Shown: positions 47,060 through 52,763 of the stretch, piece after piece
Layout of the letters: the number at the start of each line of letters is the position of its first letter
Position numbering within the stretch: the stretch's first letter is position 1
From: Allopseudospirillum japonicum
GTDB lineage: Bacteria; Pseudomonadota; Gammaproteobacteria; Pseudomonadales; Halomonadaceae
DNA length: 52,763 bases
Assembly (NCBI RefSeq): GCF_900108915.1
Contig: NZ_FNYH01000014.1
Coordinates: 1-52,763, forward strand
Reading direction: 5' to 3'
Position numbers and translations under genes: made by a program
Notes under the pieces: model-generated
Told to the model about the DNA's origin: nothing
Seen by the model: only the letters and a program-made list of their open reading frames with translations
Databases searched by the model: none

Positions 47060-48364
47060 TCAGTTGACTGAGTGCAGATGTCTGTTTCGTCCCTGTTCTT
47101 TTGCAACATAGAGTGCTTTGTCGGCTGCCTTAATCAACTTCTGCAGCTTTGTCTTTTCCGAAGGAATAATTGAGGCCGTACCAATAGTGATGGTGACATG
47201 TTTTGCAACCAGAGAAGCTGTGTGCGGTATATTGGCTTCTTTCACTTTATCGATCAAATTTCCCGCCTGCTCATTTATCTGCTGATCTGTAGCATCTGTT
47301 GTTGCAACAATAAATTCCTCTCCTCCAAAACGAGCAACGATATCTTCTTGGCGCTTAAAGTTTTGTTTGATGCAATTAGCGACTATTTGTAAAGCTTCAT
47401 CCCCTTTAATATGACCATAGCTATCATTATATTTTTTAAAGAAATCGACATCGATCATATAAATAGTGATTTTTTCCTGTTGGCGCATAATGCAATGCCA
47501 TAAATCATTAGCCGCCTCATCAAAATACCGCTTATTGTATAACCCAGTGAGGGAGTCCTGCATTGATTGTAGCCGGATAATTTGGTTTGCCTTTTCAAGA
47601 TGATTACGTATCCGAACTTGTTCTGTTAAAGCTTTGCCTAACATTTCAGAGGATCTTTCATTAATCTGCTTTTCAAGCGTATATTGTGCAGACATGCCTT
47701 TGAGTTTCCAGGCGAGAGTTTGTGCCATTTCTGGTGATATGTCAGCTGGCTGACTAAGGCAAAGTTGATCAATAAATTCATTGATATTTTGGTTCGAGTA
47801 TTGCTGATCCTGCTTTTTGAAATGATAGGTATATATGGCATGGGTATAGTCCTGTTCTTGCGCGAGGATCTCAGTTTGTAGATCCAACCACAAGAGATCT
47901 CCCCACAAAAAGGTACCATGATAAAAAATAGCTCTGGTAAAATCCGGAGGCAACATATCTGCGACTTCTAGAACTGCATAACCCTTTTCCTCATCCAGCG
48001 CAAGAAGTCGAGTAAAAAGCCTTTCAGGGTCATAATCTTTAAAAACTAGCTTAAGGCTTTGAGAATTATCTTGCATTTTGATTTGGCCGATACTTCCCCA
48101 CCCCAAGTTTCGACCGCCGTTTTCATACCAGGCAAGAACGAATTTCTGTCCCGCCTGATGAAGCAGCGTCGGATTGTAATATTCAGTTTCTCTCAGTGCT
48201 TCAAACAATTGATTCAAATAAGATATCGGATACCAATCCTCTGCAGAAACATTCTGGATTAGGGAATCAACATCACACGAACTGAGCGCGCTGATACTGT
48301 AGAACGTGTTTGCCATACCCAATAAAAATGAGCCATGCACTTTAGCTTGATCTTTTCTAGGCAC
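47060..48364 (-). CDS. Diguanylate cyclase with an unassigned N-terminal sensor domain
   Basis: A 434-residue protein. The C-terminal GGDEF domain (~270-430) has S-M-Q-D-S-L-T-G-L-Y-N-K-R-Y-F, a catalytic G-G-E-E-F near 350, and an R-Q-E-D inhibitory site five residues before it, so it should be active and feedback-controlled. The first ~200 residues form a globular region that I cannot assign, with features such as F-Y-H-G-T-F-L-W-G-D-L-L-W-L-D. A helix (~225-265) links the two. There are no membrane segments. Alone, with long AT-rich flanks. Confidence 0.88.
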   Translation of the reverse strand: MPRKDQAKVHGSFLLGMANTFYSISALSSCDVDSLIQNVSAEDWYPISYLNQLFEALRETEYYNPTLLHQAGQKFVLAWYENGGRNLGWGSIGQIKMQDNSQSLKLVFKDYDPERLFTRLLALDEEKGYAVLEVADMLPPDFTRAIFYHGTFLWGDLLWLDLQTEILAQEQDYTHAIYTYHFKKQDQQYSNQNINEFIDQLCLSQPADISPEMAQTLAWKLKGMSAQYTLEKQINERSSEMLGKALTEQVRIRNHLEKANQIIRLQSMQDSLTGLYNKRYFDEAANDLWHCIMRQQEKITIYMIDVDFFKKYNDSYGHIKGDEALQIVANCIKQNFKRQEDIVARFGGEEFIVATTDATDQQINEQAGNLIDKVKEANIPHTASLVAKHVTITIGTASIIPSEKTKLQKLIKAADKALYVAKEQGRNRHLHSVN

Positions 48365-48792
48365 CCACTACCTCCTATAAATCATCAATAGCTTCCGAGG
48401 TCATTATTGTGCTAACAGTCACATCATTCAGAAATAGTTTGAATTATATTTATGATATGACTATTACGTACAAAAATCCTTAATTATTTTATTTATTTGG
48501 CTAGCTTTCTAAGCTTATGTACGGCATCGCTTATAGAAATATAAGCAAAAATTTGAATTTTAAAAATCGATCATAGCTTCTTATTTTATTTTCCGATCTA
48601 AAAGCTCATATTGTAGAGCAGGATACCTGCAGCAGTACCTCACCAGAATTTGCACTCTGCTTCTTTAATCCATGATAAGATGATTTAGTTAAAAGAAGTT
48701 GGCTTATGTAATTTTTTTTCGCAAAAAGTAAACAATGTATTCCTTAACGGCTTCTGCAGCTTTTCATTCGCCGTAAGGATGTGCTTGATAGG
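48365..48792. other. AT-rich intergenic region
   Basis: 428 bp in which I see no gene. It should hold the promoter of the diguanylate cyclase. Near its end is the dyad ccttaacggc (48742-48751) and gccgtaagg (48770-48778), probably the transcript end of the LprI-like gene. It marks the edge of the accessory patch to the right. Confidence 0.5.
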
Positions 48793-49224
48793 CTAGTGTT
48801 TTGGTTCAGGTAAGACGGGAGGTGCATCATCCATATAAGTTAAAAAATTCGTCCAAATTTCATGCGTTCTTTGCTTCGTTAGTTTAGTTTTGCAAGAGAT
48901 AGCCATAACACCTCGAATTGTACCCGCACGCCACTGAGTATAAATAGAGTCACAATGAGATGACATGTAAGCCTGCCAGTTCTCTTGGGCCACTTTAATG
49001 GCTTTAACTAGTTCAGGATCATTTGCATGATGCTGAAAACTCGCATCCAGATAATTCAATAGTTCCGCTTTTGCAGACTCTAGTTCAATTGATGCGCACT
49101 GGTTAATTTGAAGTGTACTTAATGCATTTTCGCAGTCAATGCTTGTATTTTCAGCATGAACTGCCACAGTAAAAACCAAACTTGAAAGAGTCAATAATAA
49201 TCGCTTTTTTATTAGTAAAAACAT
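48793..49224 (-). CDS. LprI-like (DUF1311) exported protein
   Basis: A 143-residue protein with a signal peptide (basic start, hydrophobic run, cleavage near V-H-A-E at residue 25). The mature part has the DUF1311 pattern: C-E-N-A-L-S-T-L-Q-I-N-Q-C-A, A-Q-E-N-W-Q-A-Y-M-S-S-H-C-D, and a late A-I-S-C-K-T-K-L-T. Four cysteines could form two disulfides. Some members inhibit host lysozyme; the role here is unknown. Genes of this kind are frequent in accessory DNA. Confidence 0.8.
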   Translation of the reverse strand: MFLLIKKRLLLTLSSLVFTVAVHAENTSIDCENALSTLQINQCASIELESAKAELLNYLDASFQHHANDPELVKAIKVAQENWQAYMSSHCDSIYTQWRAGTIRGVMAISCKTKLTKQRTHEIWTNFLTYMDDAPPVLPEPKH

Positions 49225-49310
49225 ACAAATCCCCCTATTTTTAGAGATGCTTTTTCGGCTTTTGCCTTGATCTTTTCATCAAGGTGGCTATCTAAATATG
49301 CCCTTGCCAT
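49212..49310 (-). pseudogene. Short frame resembling the start of a RelB/DinJ-type antitoxin
   Basis: Thirty-two codons from ATG 49310, behind a good AGGAGA. The text M-A-R-A-Y-L-D-S-H-L-D-E-K-I-K-A-K-A-E-K resembles the N-terminus of RelB/DinJ antitoxins, but the frame runs out and overlaps the start of the LprI-like gene. It looks like a truncated remnant. It starts 20 bp after the split acetyltransferase. No toxin gene is visible. Confidence 0.35.
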
Positions 49311-49330
49311 CGCTTCTCCTGCATACGGAT

Positions 49331-49634
49331 TTATTCCGTAATTTGGGAGACTATAAAAGCACATGATGTTTTTTGTAACCATTTATACATTACTAATGCA
49401 TCTACATACCCGTTTTTAGGGTGATTAAATGCCCGAGGAAGACGACCAATAGTTTCGAAGCCAAGTTTACTCCATAGGCGAACCGCCCCTTCGTTACTGG
49501 ATGCTACAAAATTAAATTGCATGGCTTGATAGCCAAGTTCAGATGCAACTTTTTGAGAATGTTCGCACATTGTTGTAGCGAACCCTCTACCTCGTGCTTT
49601 TGATGAAACCATATACCCACAGTTGCAAACATGG
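49331..49634 (-). pseudogene. GNAT acetyltransferase, C-terminal half (gene split by cassette)
   Basis: This half reads H-V-C-N-C-G-Y-M-V-S-S-K-A-R-G-R-G-F-A-T-T-M-C-E-H-S, the acetyl-CoA loop, then M-Q-F-N-F-V-A-S-S-N-E-G-A-V-R-L-W, and L-G-F-E-T-I-G-R-L-P. It has no start of its own within the family pattern. Its N-terminal half lies 2.3 kb away at 51945-52165, same strand. Joined directly, they give one 174-residue protein with no frame change. The gene is thus intact in information but interrupted by the restriction-modification cassette. The frame continues into cassette DNA to 49678 without homology. Confidence 0.88.
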
Positions 49635-49661
49635 TTATACCTCCGAGTGCCAGAAACACCA

Positions 49662-49690
49662 TGGACTTTTAAAAACACCCATGGTAAAAT
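49662..49690 (+). promoter_or_regulatory. Cassette-borne promoter of the methyltransferase, flanked by CCATGG repeats
   Basis: TGGACT (49662-49667), 17-base spacer, TAAAAT (49685-49690). Four of six and five of six bases match the sigma-70 elements, at ideal spacing. Near-identical aacaccatgg and aacacccatgg (starting 49656 and 49674) cover the -35 and end at the -10, a possible operator. The start codon is 30 bp downstream. Confidence 0.55.
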
Positions 49691-49719
49691 GCTTTTTTTA
49701 CATGATACGAGATTATTAC

Positions 49720-50976
49720 ATGAGCAAAATTAAAGCTCGCTCAGGCACATTCACAGATAATATGAAGCTACCTGTCCACAGGTGGTTTCGTTATTCAGCT
49801 GGATATTCGGCTGAGTGGGTTCAATCTGAAATAAAAAAATTTGAATCAGAGCATGACACAAAAGCTGTTGTTCTTGACCCATTTTTAGGCTCAGGCACTA
49901 CAGCTTTTGCAGGTGCTTCTTTAGGCAATCGGGTTTACGGCTTTGAAGGCCACCCCTTTGTAGCGAGAATTGCTAAGGCAAAGAATCAATGGATACTTGA
50001 TGAATTAGATTTTACAGAAGCTTGCAATCAGGTTCTTAACTTAGCAGAAAAACGCAACAAACAAACTGAACGCCATGATGAATCAAATTTACTAGGGAAG
50101 TGCTATGACATCGAAGCACTATCTAAGCTAGATAATTTGCGGTTTGCTTATGAAAAACTGGCCGACGAAAATCCTGTTTGGGAGCTTGTATGGCTTAATA
50201 TAACTTCCATTCTTAGGGCATGCAGTAAAGCGGGAACGGCCCAATGGCAGTACGTCTTACCAAACAAATCCAAGGCAAAAGTTATTGATGTTAAAGATGC
50301 TTTTTTAGGAAAAGCTAAGCTGATGGCCCAAGATATGGAGTACGCAAAATGCGCAAACTGGTCTAATAGCGCCCAAATATTCAAGCAGGATGTTCGGGGA
50401 TCAATAGAATCACCAAAGTGCAATCTGCTTATTACTTCTCCCCCATATCCAAATAACTATGACTATGCAGATGCTACAAGACTCGAAATGATGTTTTGGG
50501 GCGAAATTAGTGGCTGGGGTGATCTGAAAACAGCCGTAAGACCAACAATTATGAGGTCATGCTCTCAGCATTCTGCGGCAGATAAAATAGTGCTCGATGA
50601 AATCCTTGAGGAACCACTTCTTGCGCCAATTTTGGAAGAACTCACTCCTGTAGTTAGGGAGCTTGAAAAAGTAAGGCTCGGAAAAGGCGGTAAAAAAACT
50701 TATCACACTATGATAGCGGCATATTTTTTGGACTTATCAAAAATCTGGAAAAACTGCAGGCCTGTGATGGATAAAGGGTCAGAAATATGTTTTGTAATAG
50801 GTGATTCTGCCCCATACGGTGTTCACGTTCCAGCTGAAAAATGGCTCGGTGAACTTGCCGTGTATCATGGGTTTAAATCATTTTCTTTTGAAAAGCTAAG
50901 AGACAGAAATGTGAAGTGGAAAAATAGAACACATACTGTTCCACTTCATGAAGGAAGACTTTGGGTAAAGGGCTAA
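49720..50976 (+). CDS. DNA methyltransferase (N4-cytosine/N6-adenine type) of a type II-like restriction-modification system
   Basis: A 418-residue enzyme. The SAM-binding block V-V-L-D-P-F-L-G-S-G-T-T is at residues 50-61, near the N-terminus. The catalytic motif IV T-S-P-P-Y-P-N-N-Y-D-Y is at 239-249. The form D-P-F-L-G-S-G-T-T normally closes beta-class enzymes, so the order here is permuted. The S-P-P-Y form favours N4-cytosine but does not prove it. It should protect DNA from the nuclease encoded one base downstream. ATG 49720 is chosen because M-S-K-I-K begins the compact fold; upstream in-frame starts would run across the promoter. The recognition sequence cannot be read. Confidence 0.82.
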   Translation: MSKIKARSGTFTDNMKLPVHRWFRYSAGYSAEWVQSEIKKFESEHDTKAVVLDPFLGSGTTAFAGASLGNRVYGFEGHPFVARIAKAKNQWILDELDFTEACNQVLNLAEKRNKQTERHDESNLLGKCYDIEALSKLDNLRFAYEKLADENPVWELVWLNITSILRACSKAGTAQWQYVLPNKSKAKVIDVKDAFLGKAKLMAQDMEYAKCANWSNSAQIFKQDVRGSIESPKCNLLITSPPYPNNYDYADATRLEMMFWGEISGWGDLKTAVRPTIMRSCSQHSAADKIVLDEILEEPLLAPILEELTPVVRELEKVRLGKGGKKTYHTMIAAYFLDLSKIWKNCRPVMDKGSEICFVIGDSAPYGVHVPAEKWLGELAVYHGFKSFSFEKLRDRNVKWKNRTHTVPLHEGRLWVKG

Positions 50977-50977
50977 T

Positions 50978-51886
50978 ATGGCAAATAATAACGCATCATC
51001 TGGGCATAAACTTGGACAATTGGTAGGAGATTGGTTCGAAGAGCACTTCGTTTTTCCATTACTTCAAACGGTTGGAGAAAAGCTAAACCTTTTTGTTGAT
51101 TCTAGGTTTGTAGAGAGGACGGCAAGAGCAGGAAAGATTTTATGGAATGATATTGACGGAAATGCAGTCGATTACGATGCAGTTTTGGAACTTGGAGGCA
51201 CATCTGAAACGCGAGGAGTTCCTGTAGCATTTATTGAATGTTTTTGGCGTCGTGGAAGTCGGCACTCTAAAGATAAGGCGAGAGATGATAGTGGTAAGCT
51301 GCTTCCCATGAAAGACACTTATCCTACCGCTAGGTTTTTAGGAATTGTTTCTGCTGGGGATTTTACCAACCCTGCTAGAGAGCTTGTTCGCACAAGAGGA
51401 ATTGACCTTTTTTACATACCTAAAGCAAAAATAGTACAAGCTTTCGCTGATTGCGGGCTAGTGGTTGATTATCCAGATAAGCTAGCAGAAGAGCAAAAAT
51501 CAGAATTAGTTAATAATTTTGAAAACGGTTTTACGCCGGAAAAGAAAATCGAAGTTAAAAATAAGTTACACGATCTAGTTGGAATAACGGCAATAAATGG
51601 TTATGTCGATCGTGTGCGTTCAACTCTATCCGCCTTGCCACAAGAAATCAGGTTTATACTGCGCCACGATTCTCAACCGATTTCATTTGAAAGTGTTGTT
51701 GAAGCTAGTGAATTTCTTGAAAGTCCTTCATTTAAAATGGATTCTCCGATTGAAACCTACATATATGAGGTTACATACACCGACGGTTCTGAATTTATCA
51801 AGGAAGTAGATACACTAGAGGAGTTAAGATCGCTGCATGATGAAATTCAATTGCTTGAAAAGCATATGAGGGAGCTATTGGTATAA
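50978..51886 (+). CDS. Putative restriction endonuclease partner
   Basis: A 302-residue soluble protein directly after the methyltransferase (one base between them). The segment D-Y-D-A-V-L-E-L at 65-72 and V-A-F-I-E-C-F-W-R-R-G-S-R-H-S-K-D-K at 83-100 look like the acidic and basic core of a PD-(D/E)xK nuclease, but the E-x-K spacing is not canonical (E87 is followed by C-F, with lysines only at 98 and 100). So nuclease function rests mainly on context. The C-terminal ~60 residues are acidic and helical. Its TAA stop lies inside the first box of attC. It ends the cassette. Confidence 0.65.
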   Translation: MANNNASSGHKLGQLVGDWFEEHFVFPLLQTVGEKLNLFVDSRFVERTARAGKILWNDIDGNAVDYDAVLELGGTSETRGVPVAFIECFWRRGSRHSKDKARDDSGKLLPMKDTYPTARFLGIVSAGDFTNPARELVRTRGIDLFYIPKAKIVQAFADCGLVVDYPDKLAEEQKSELVNNFENGFTPEKKIEVKNKLHDLVGITAINGYVDRVRSTLSALPQEIRFILRHDSQPISFESVVEASEFLESPSFKMDSPIETYIYEVTYTDGSEFIKEVDTLEELRSLHDEIQLLEKHMRELLV

Positions 51887-51950
51887 CAAGGCGCTGCACA
51901 CGGACAATTTTACGCTGCGCTCCAAATTGCCGGTGAGCGCGGCGTTACCA
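51881..51950 (+). other. attC recombination site (integron 59-base-element type)
   Basis: R'' GTATAAC (51881-51887) is followed by arms that can fold: GCGCT with AGCGC, CAC-A-CGG with CCG-GTG leaving an unpaired A, and CAATTT with AAATTG, around a loop of 13 bases. The site ends GCG/TT at 51944-51946; the last bases come from the target gene. Imperfect arms with extra unpaired bases are typical of attC strand choice. The R box is off-consensus by one base, but is matched by its complement at the cassette's left edge. Confidence 0.82.
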
Positions 51951-52165
51951 GGCCCAGCTTGGTTTGTTTTTATATAGTATGTACCGAGAATTTCACCAGC
52001 TTCCTCAAAAACATACGTCTTTCGGGGTGTGTCTAGCCAAATTTTTTCTGCCTGTTCCTTGGTGGTTTCAACATCGTATGCGTAAGTTTCTCCGGCTTTT
52101 ACAATTTCATGAAAAATCGGCCAGATTGCATCCCAATCATTCCTTACTGCTTCTCTAATATTCAT
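51945..52165 (-). pseudogene. GNAT acetyltransferase, N-terminal half (gene split by cassette)
   Basis: From ATG 52165 the frame reads M-N-I-R-E-A-V-R-N-D-W-D-A-I-W-P-I-F-H-E-I-V, then T-Y-A-Y, P-R-K-T-Y-V-F-E-E-A-G-E-I-L-G-T-Y-Y-I-K-T-N-Q-A-G-P-G, the start and middle of a GNAT. It breaks at the cassette edge in the middle of codon N (aac), and the other half begins there at 49634. A shortened product ending in cassette DNA would lack the acetyl-CoA loop. Confidence 0.88.
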
Positions 52166-52174
52166 CAATTTTGC

Positions 52175-52241
52175 GCGGGAACCCCCGTCCTTTTAGGGCA
52201 GGGAGGGATAGCGCGGCGGCGTCAGCCGCCCCTGTTCCCGC
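52175..52241. repeat. Nested palindromes upstream of the right tnpB (IS end or IS605-like relic)
   Basis: An outer 8-bp pair gcgggaac (52175) and gttcccgc (52234) encloses a C-run/G-run hairpin (52183-52207) like IS605 right ends and a perfect ggcggc-gtca-gccgcc hairpin (52215-52230). The GC content rises sharply here, so this is likely the boundary of the element carrying the tnpB at 52297. Which end belongs to which element is unclear. Confidence 0.5.
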
Positions 52242-52296
52242 TCCTCCGTTTTAAGTGGGTTGCTATCTTCACAAAAAATGTACTAAAATGTGACAC

Positions 52297-52763
52297 ATGA
52301 TGAAACGCGCCTATAAATATCGATTTTACCCGACGCCCGAACAAACTGAGCTGCTGGCCCAGACCTTCGGCTGTGTGCGTTTTGTCTATAACGCGATACT
52401 GCGCTGGCGTACCGATGCCTTTTATCAACGCCAGGAAAAGATCGGCTATGTCGCTGCCAACGCCCGACTGACCGACATCAAAAAAGATCCCAAGTTGGCG
52501 TTCCTGTCTGAGGTGTCGTGTGTCCCCTTGCAGCAATGCCTTCGCCACCAGCAAGCCGCCTTCAAAAACTTCTTTGAGGGCCGTGCCAAGTACCCGGTAT
52601 TCAAGAGCAAGCGGCACCGCCAGTCGGCGGAGTTCACCCGCTCGGCCTTTAAATACCAGAACGGCAAGCTGTATCTGGCCAAGAGCAAAACCCCGCTGGA
52701 CATTCGCTGGAGCCGTGAACTGCCCGGCGAACCCAGCACAGTGACCGTTTCCAAAGACTCGGC
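52297..52763 (+). CDS. tnpB: TnpB (IS200/IS605 OrfB family), N-terminal part, 3' end outside window
   Basis: The first 155 codons of a TnpB. M-M-K-R-A-Y-K-Y-R-F-Y-P-T-P-E-Q-T-E-L-L begins the family's helix-turn-helix-like N-terminus, and F-V-Y-N-A-I-L, L-T-D-I-K-K-D-P-K-L and Y-P-V-F-K-S-K-R-H-R-Q-S-A follow. The catalytic part is beyond the window. Its base composition resembles the tnpB end at the left edge, so both may be copies of one element. Two ATG codons are adjacent (52297, 52300); either could start. Confidence 0.9.
   Translation, partial: MMKRAYKYRFYPTPEQTELLAQTFGCVRFVYNAILRWRTDAFYQRQEKIGYVAANARLTDIKKDPKLAFLSEVSCVPLQQCLRHQQAAFKNFFEGRAKYPVFKSKRHRQSAEFTRSAFKYQNGKLYLAKSKTPLDIRWSRELPGEPSTVTVSKDS

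Larger units (their letters stand above)
49635..51944 (+). mobile_element. 2310-bp integron-type gene cassette carrying a restriction-modification pair, at a secondary site
   Basis: The left edge is G/TTATAC (G is 49634) and the right edge is an attC-like palindrome ending GCG/TT (G is 51944). Removing the interval rejoins the GNAT gene at G/TT with the frame restored and no target duplication. The bases at the left edge, TTATAC, complete the R' box of the attC in the circular form (GTTATAC), the exact complement of its R'' box GTATAAC. These are the hallmarks of IntI-mediated insertion at a non-attI site. Both genes point toward attC, as in normal cassettes. No integrase, attI or further cassette is seen. 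Two genes in one cassette and a built-in promoter are unusual but known. Confidence 0.85.

Noticed and set aside
48742-48778. Dyad ccttaacggc/gccgtaagg near the LprI-like gene as a second attC
   Set aside because: It is short, lacks the paired R and L boxes and has no cassette edge; a transcript-end hairpin is simpler.

Overview
The window looks like chromosomal DNA of a motile, ubiquinone-using gammaproteobacterium. Pointers are the ubiE-ubiJ-ubiB order, rimK with its partner protease, imelysin and TRAP operons, polar-type flagellins and GGDEF/EAL proteins. I cannot name the genus; an oceanospirillum-like marine or alkaline-water lineage is only a guess. Both ends lie in GC-richer tnpB genes (IS200/IS605 OrfB), cut on the left and starting on the right, so this may be a contig that broke at copies of one insertion sequence.

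Layout. 1-523: tnpB end and IS right end. 634-5814 (+): ydcH, a rimB-like protease, rimK, ubiE, ubiJ, ubiB. 5818-21679: a flagellar glycosylation island, mostly on the minus strand. It holds pseB, pseC, pseF and pseI, three methyltransferases, a GNAT, an unusual epimerase/ATP-grasp fusion, a HAD hydrolase, an APS kinase with a PAPS-dependent sulfotransferase, and a TPR glycosyltransferase resembling FlmG. Three legionaminate-type genes there are broken: legB, a legC/cytidylyltransferase relic, and ptmE. 22062-26792 (+): two very large paralogous flagellins, the second behind a near-perfect sigma-28 promoter. 26910-32250 (-): imelysin, di-haem protein, imelysin, DUF1513 operon. 32687-35784 (+): TRAP dicarboxylate transporter behind a sigma-54 promoter. 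35873-38059 (-): PAS-GGDEF-EAL protein. 38204-40423 (+): uvrD. 40904-46771 (+): K+ channel, stand-alone RCK protein, and an MscS-type channel gene split by an in-frame stop. 47060-48364 (-): diguanylate cyclase. 48793-52165: an accessory patch.

The most striking structure is at 49331-52165. A 2310-bp cassette (49635-51944) carrying a DNA methyltransferase, a putative restriction endonuclease and a terminal attC-like palindrome sits inside a GNAT acetyltransferase gene. Joining the two flanks at the G/TT crossover point restores the acetyltransferase frame exactly (N-Q-A-G-P-G-N-H-V-C-N-C). This is what an integron integrase would leave if it put a cassette into a secondary, non-integron site. 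No integrase gene is in the window.

The second theme is surface-sugar turnover. A nearly complete pseudaminic acid pathway, with enzymes that could methylate, acylate and sulfate the sugar, lies beside the decayed remains of a second nonulosonic acid pathway and next to the flagellins it probably decorates.
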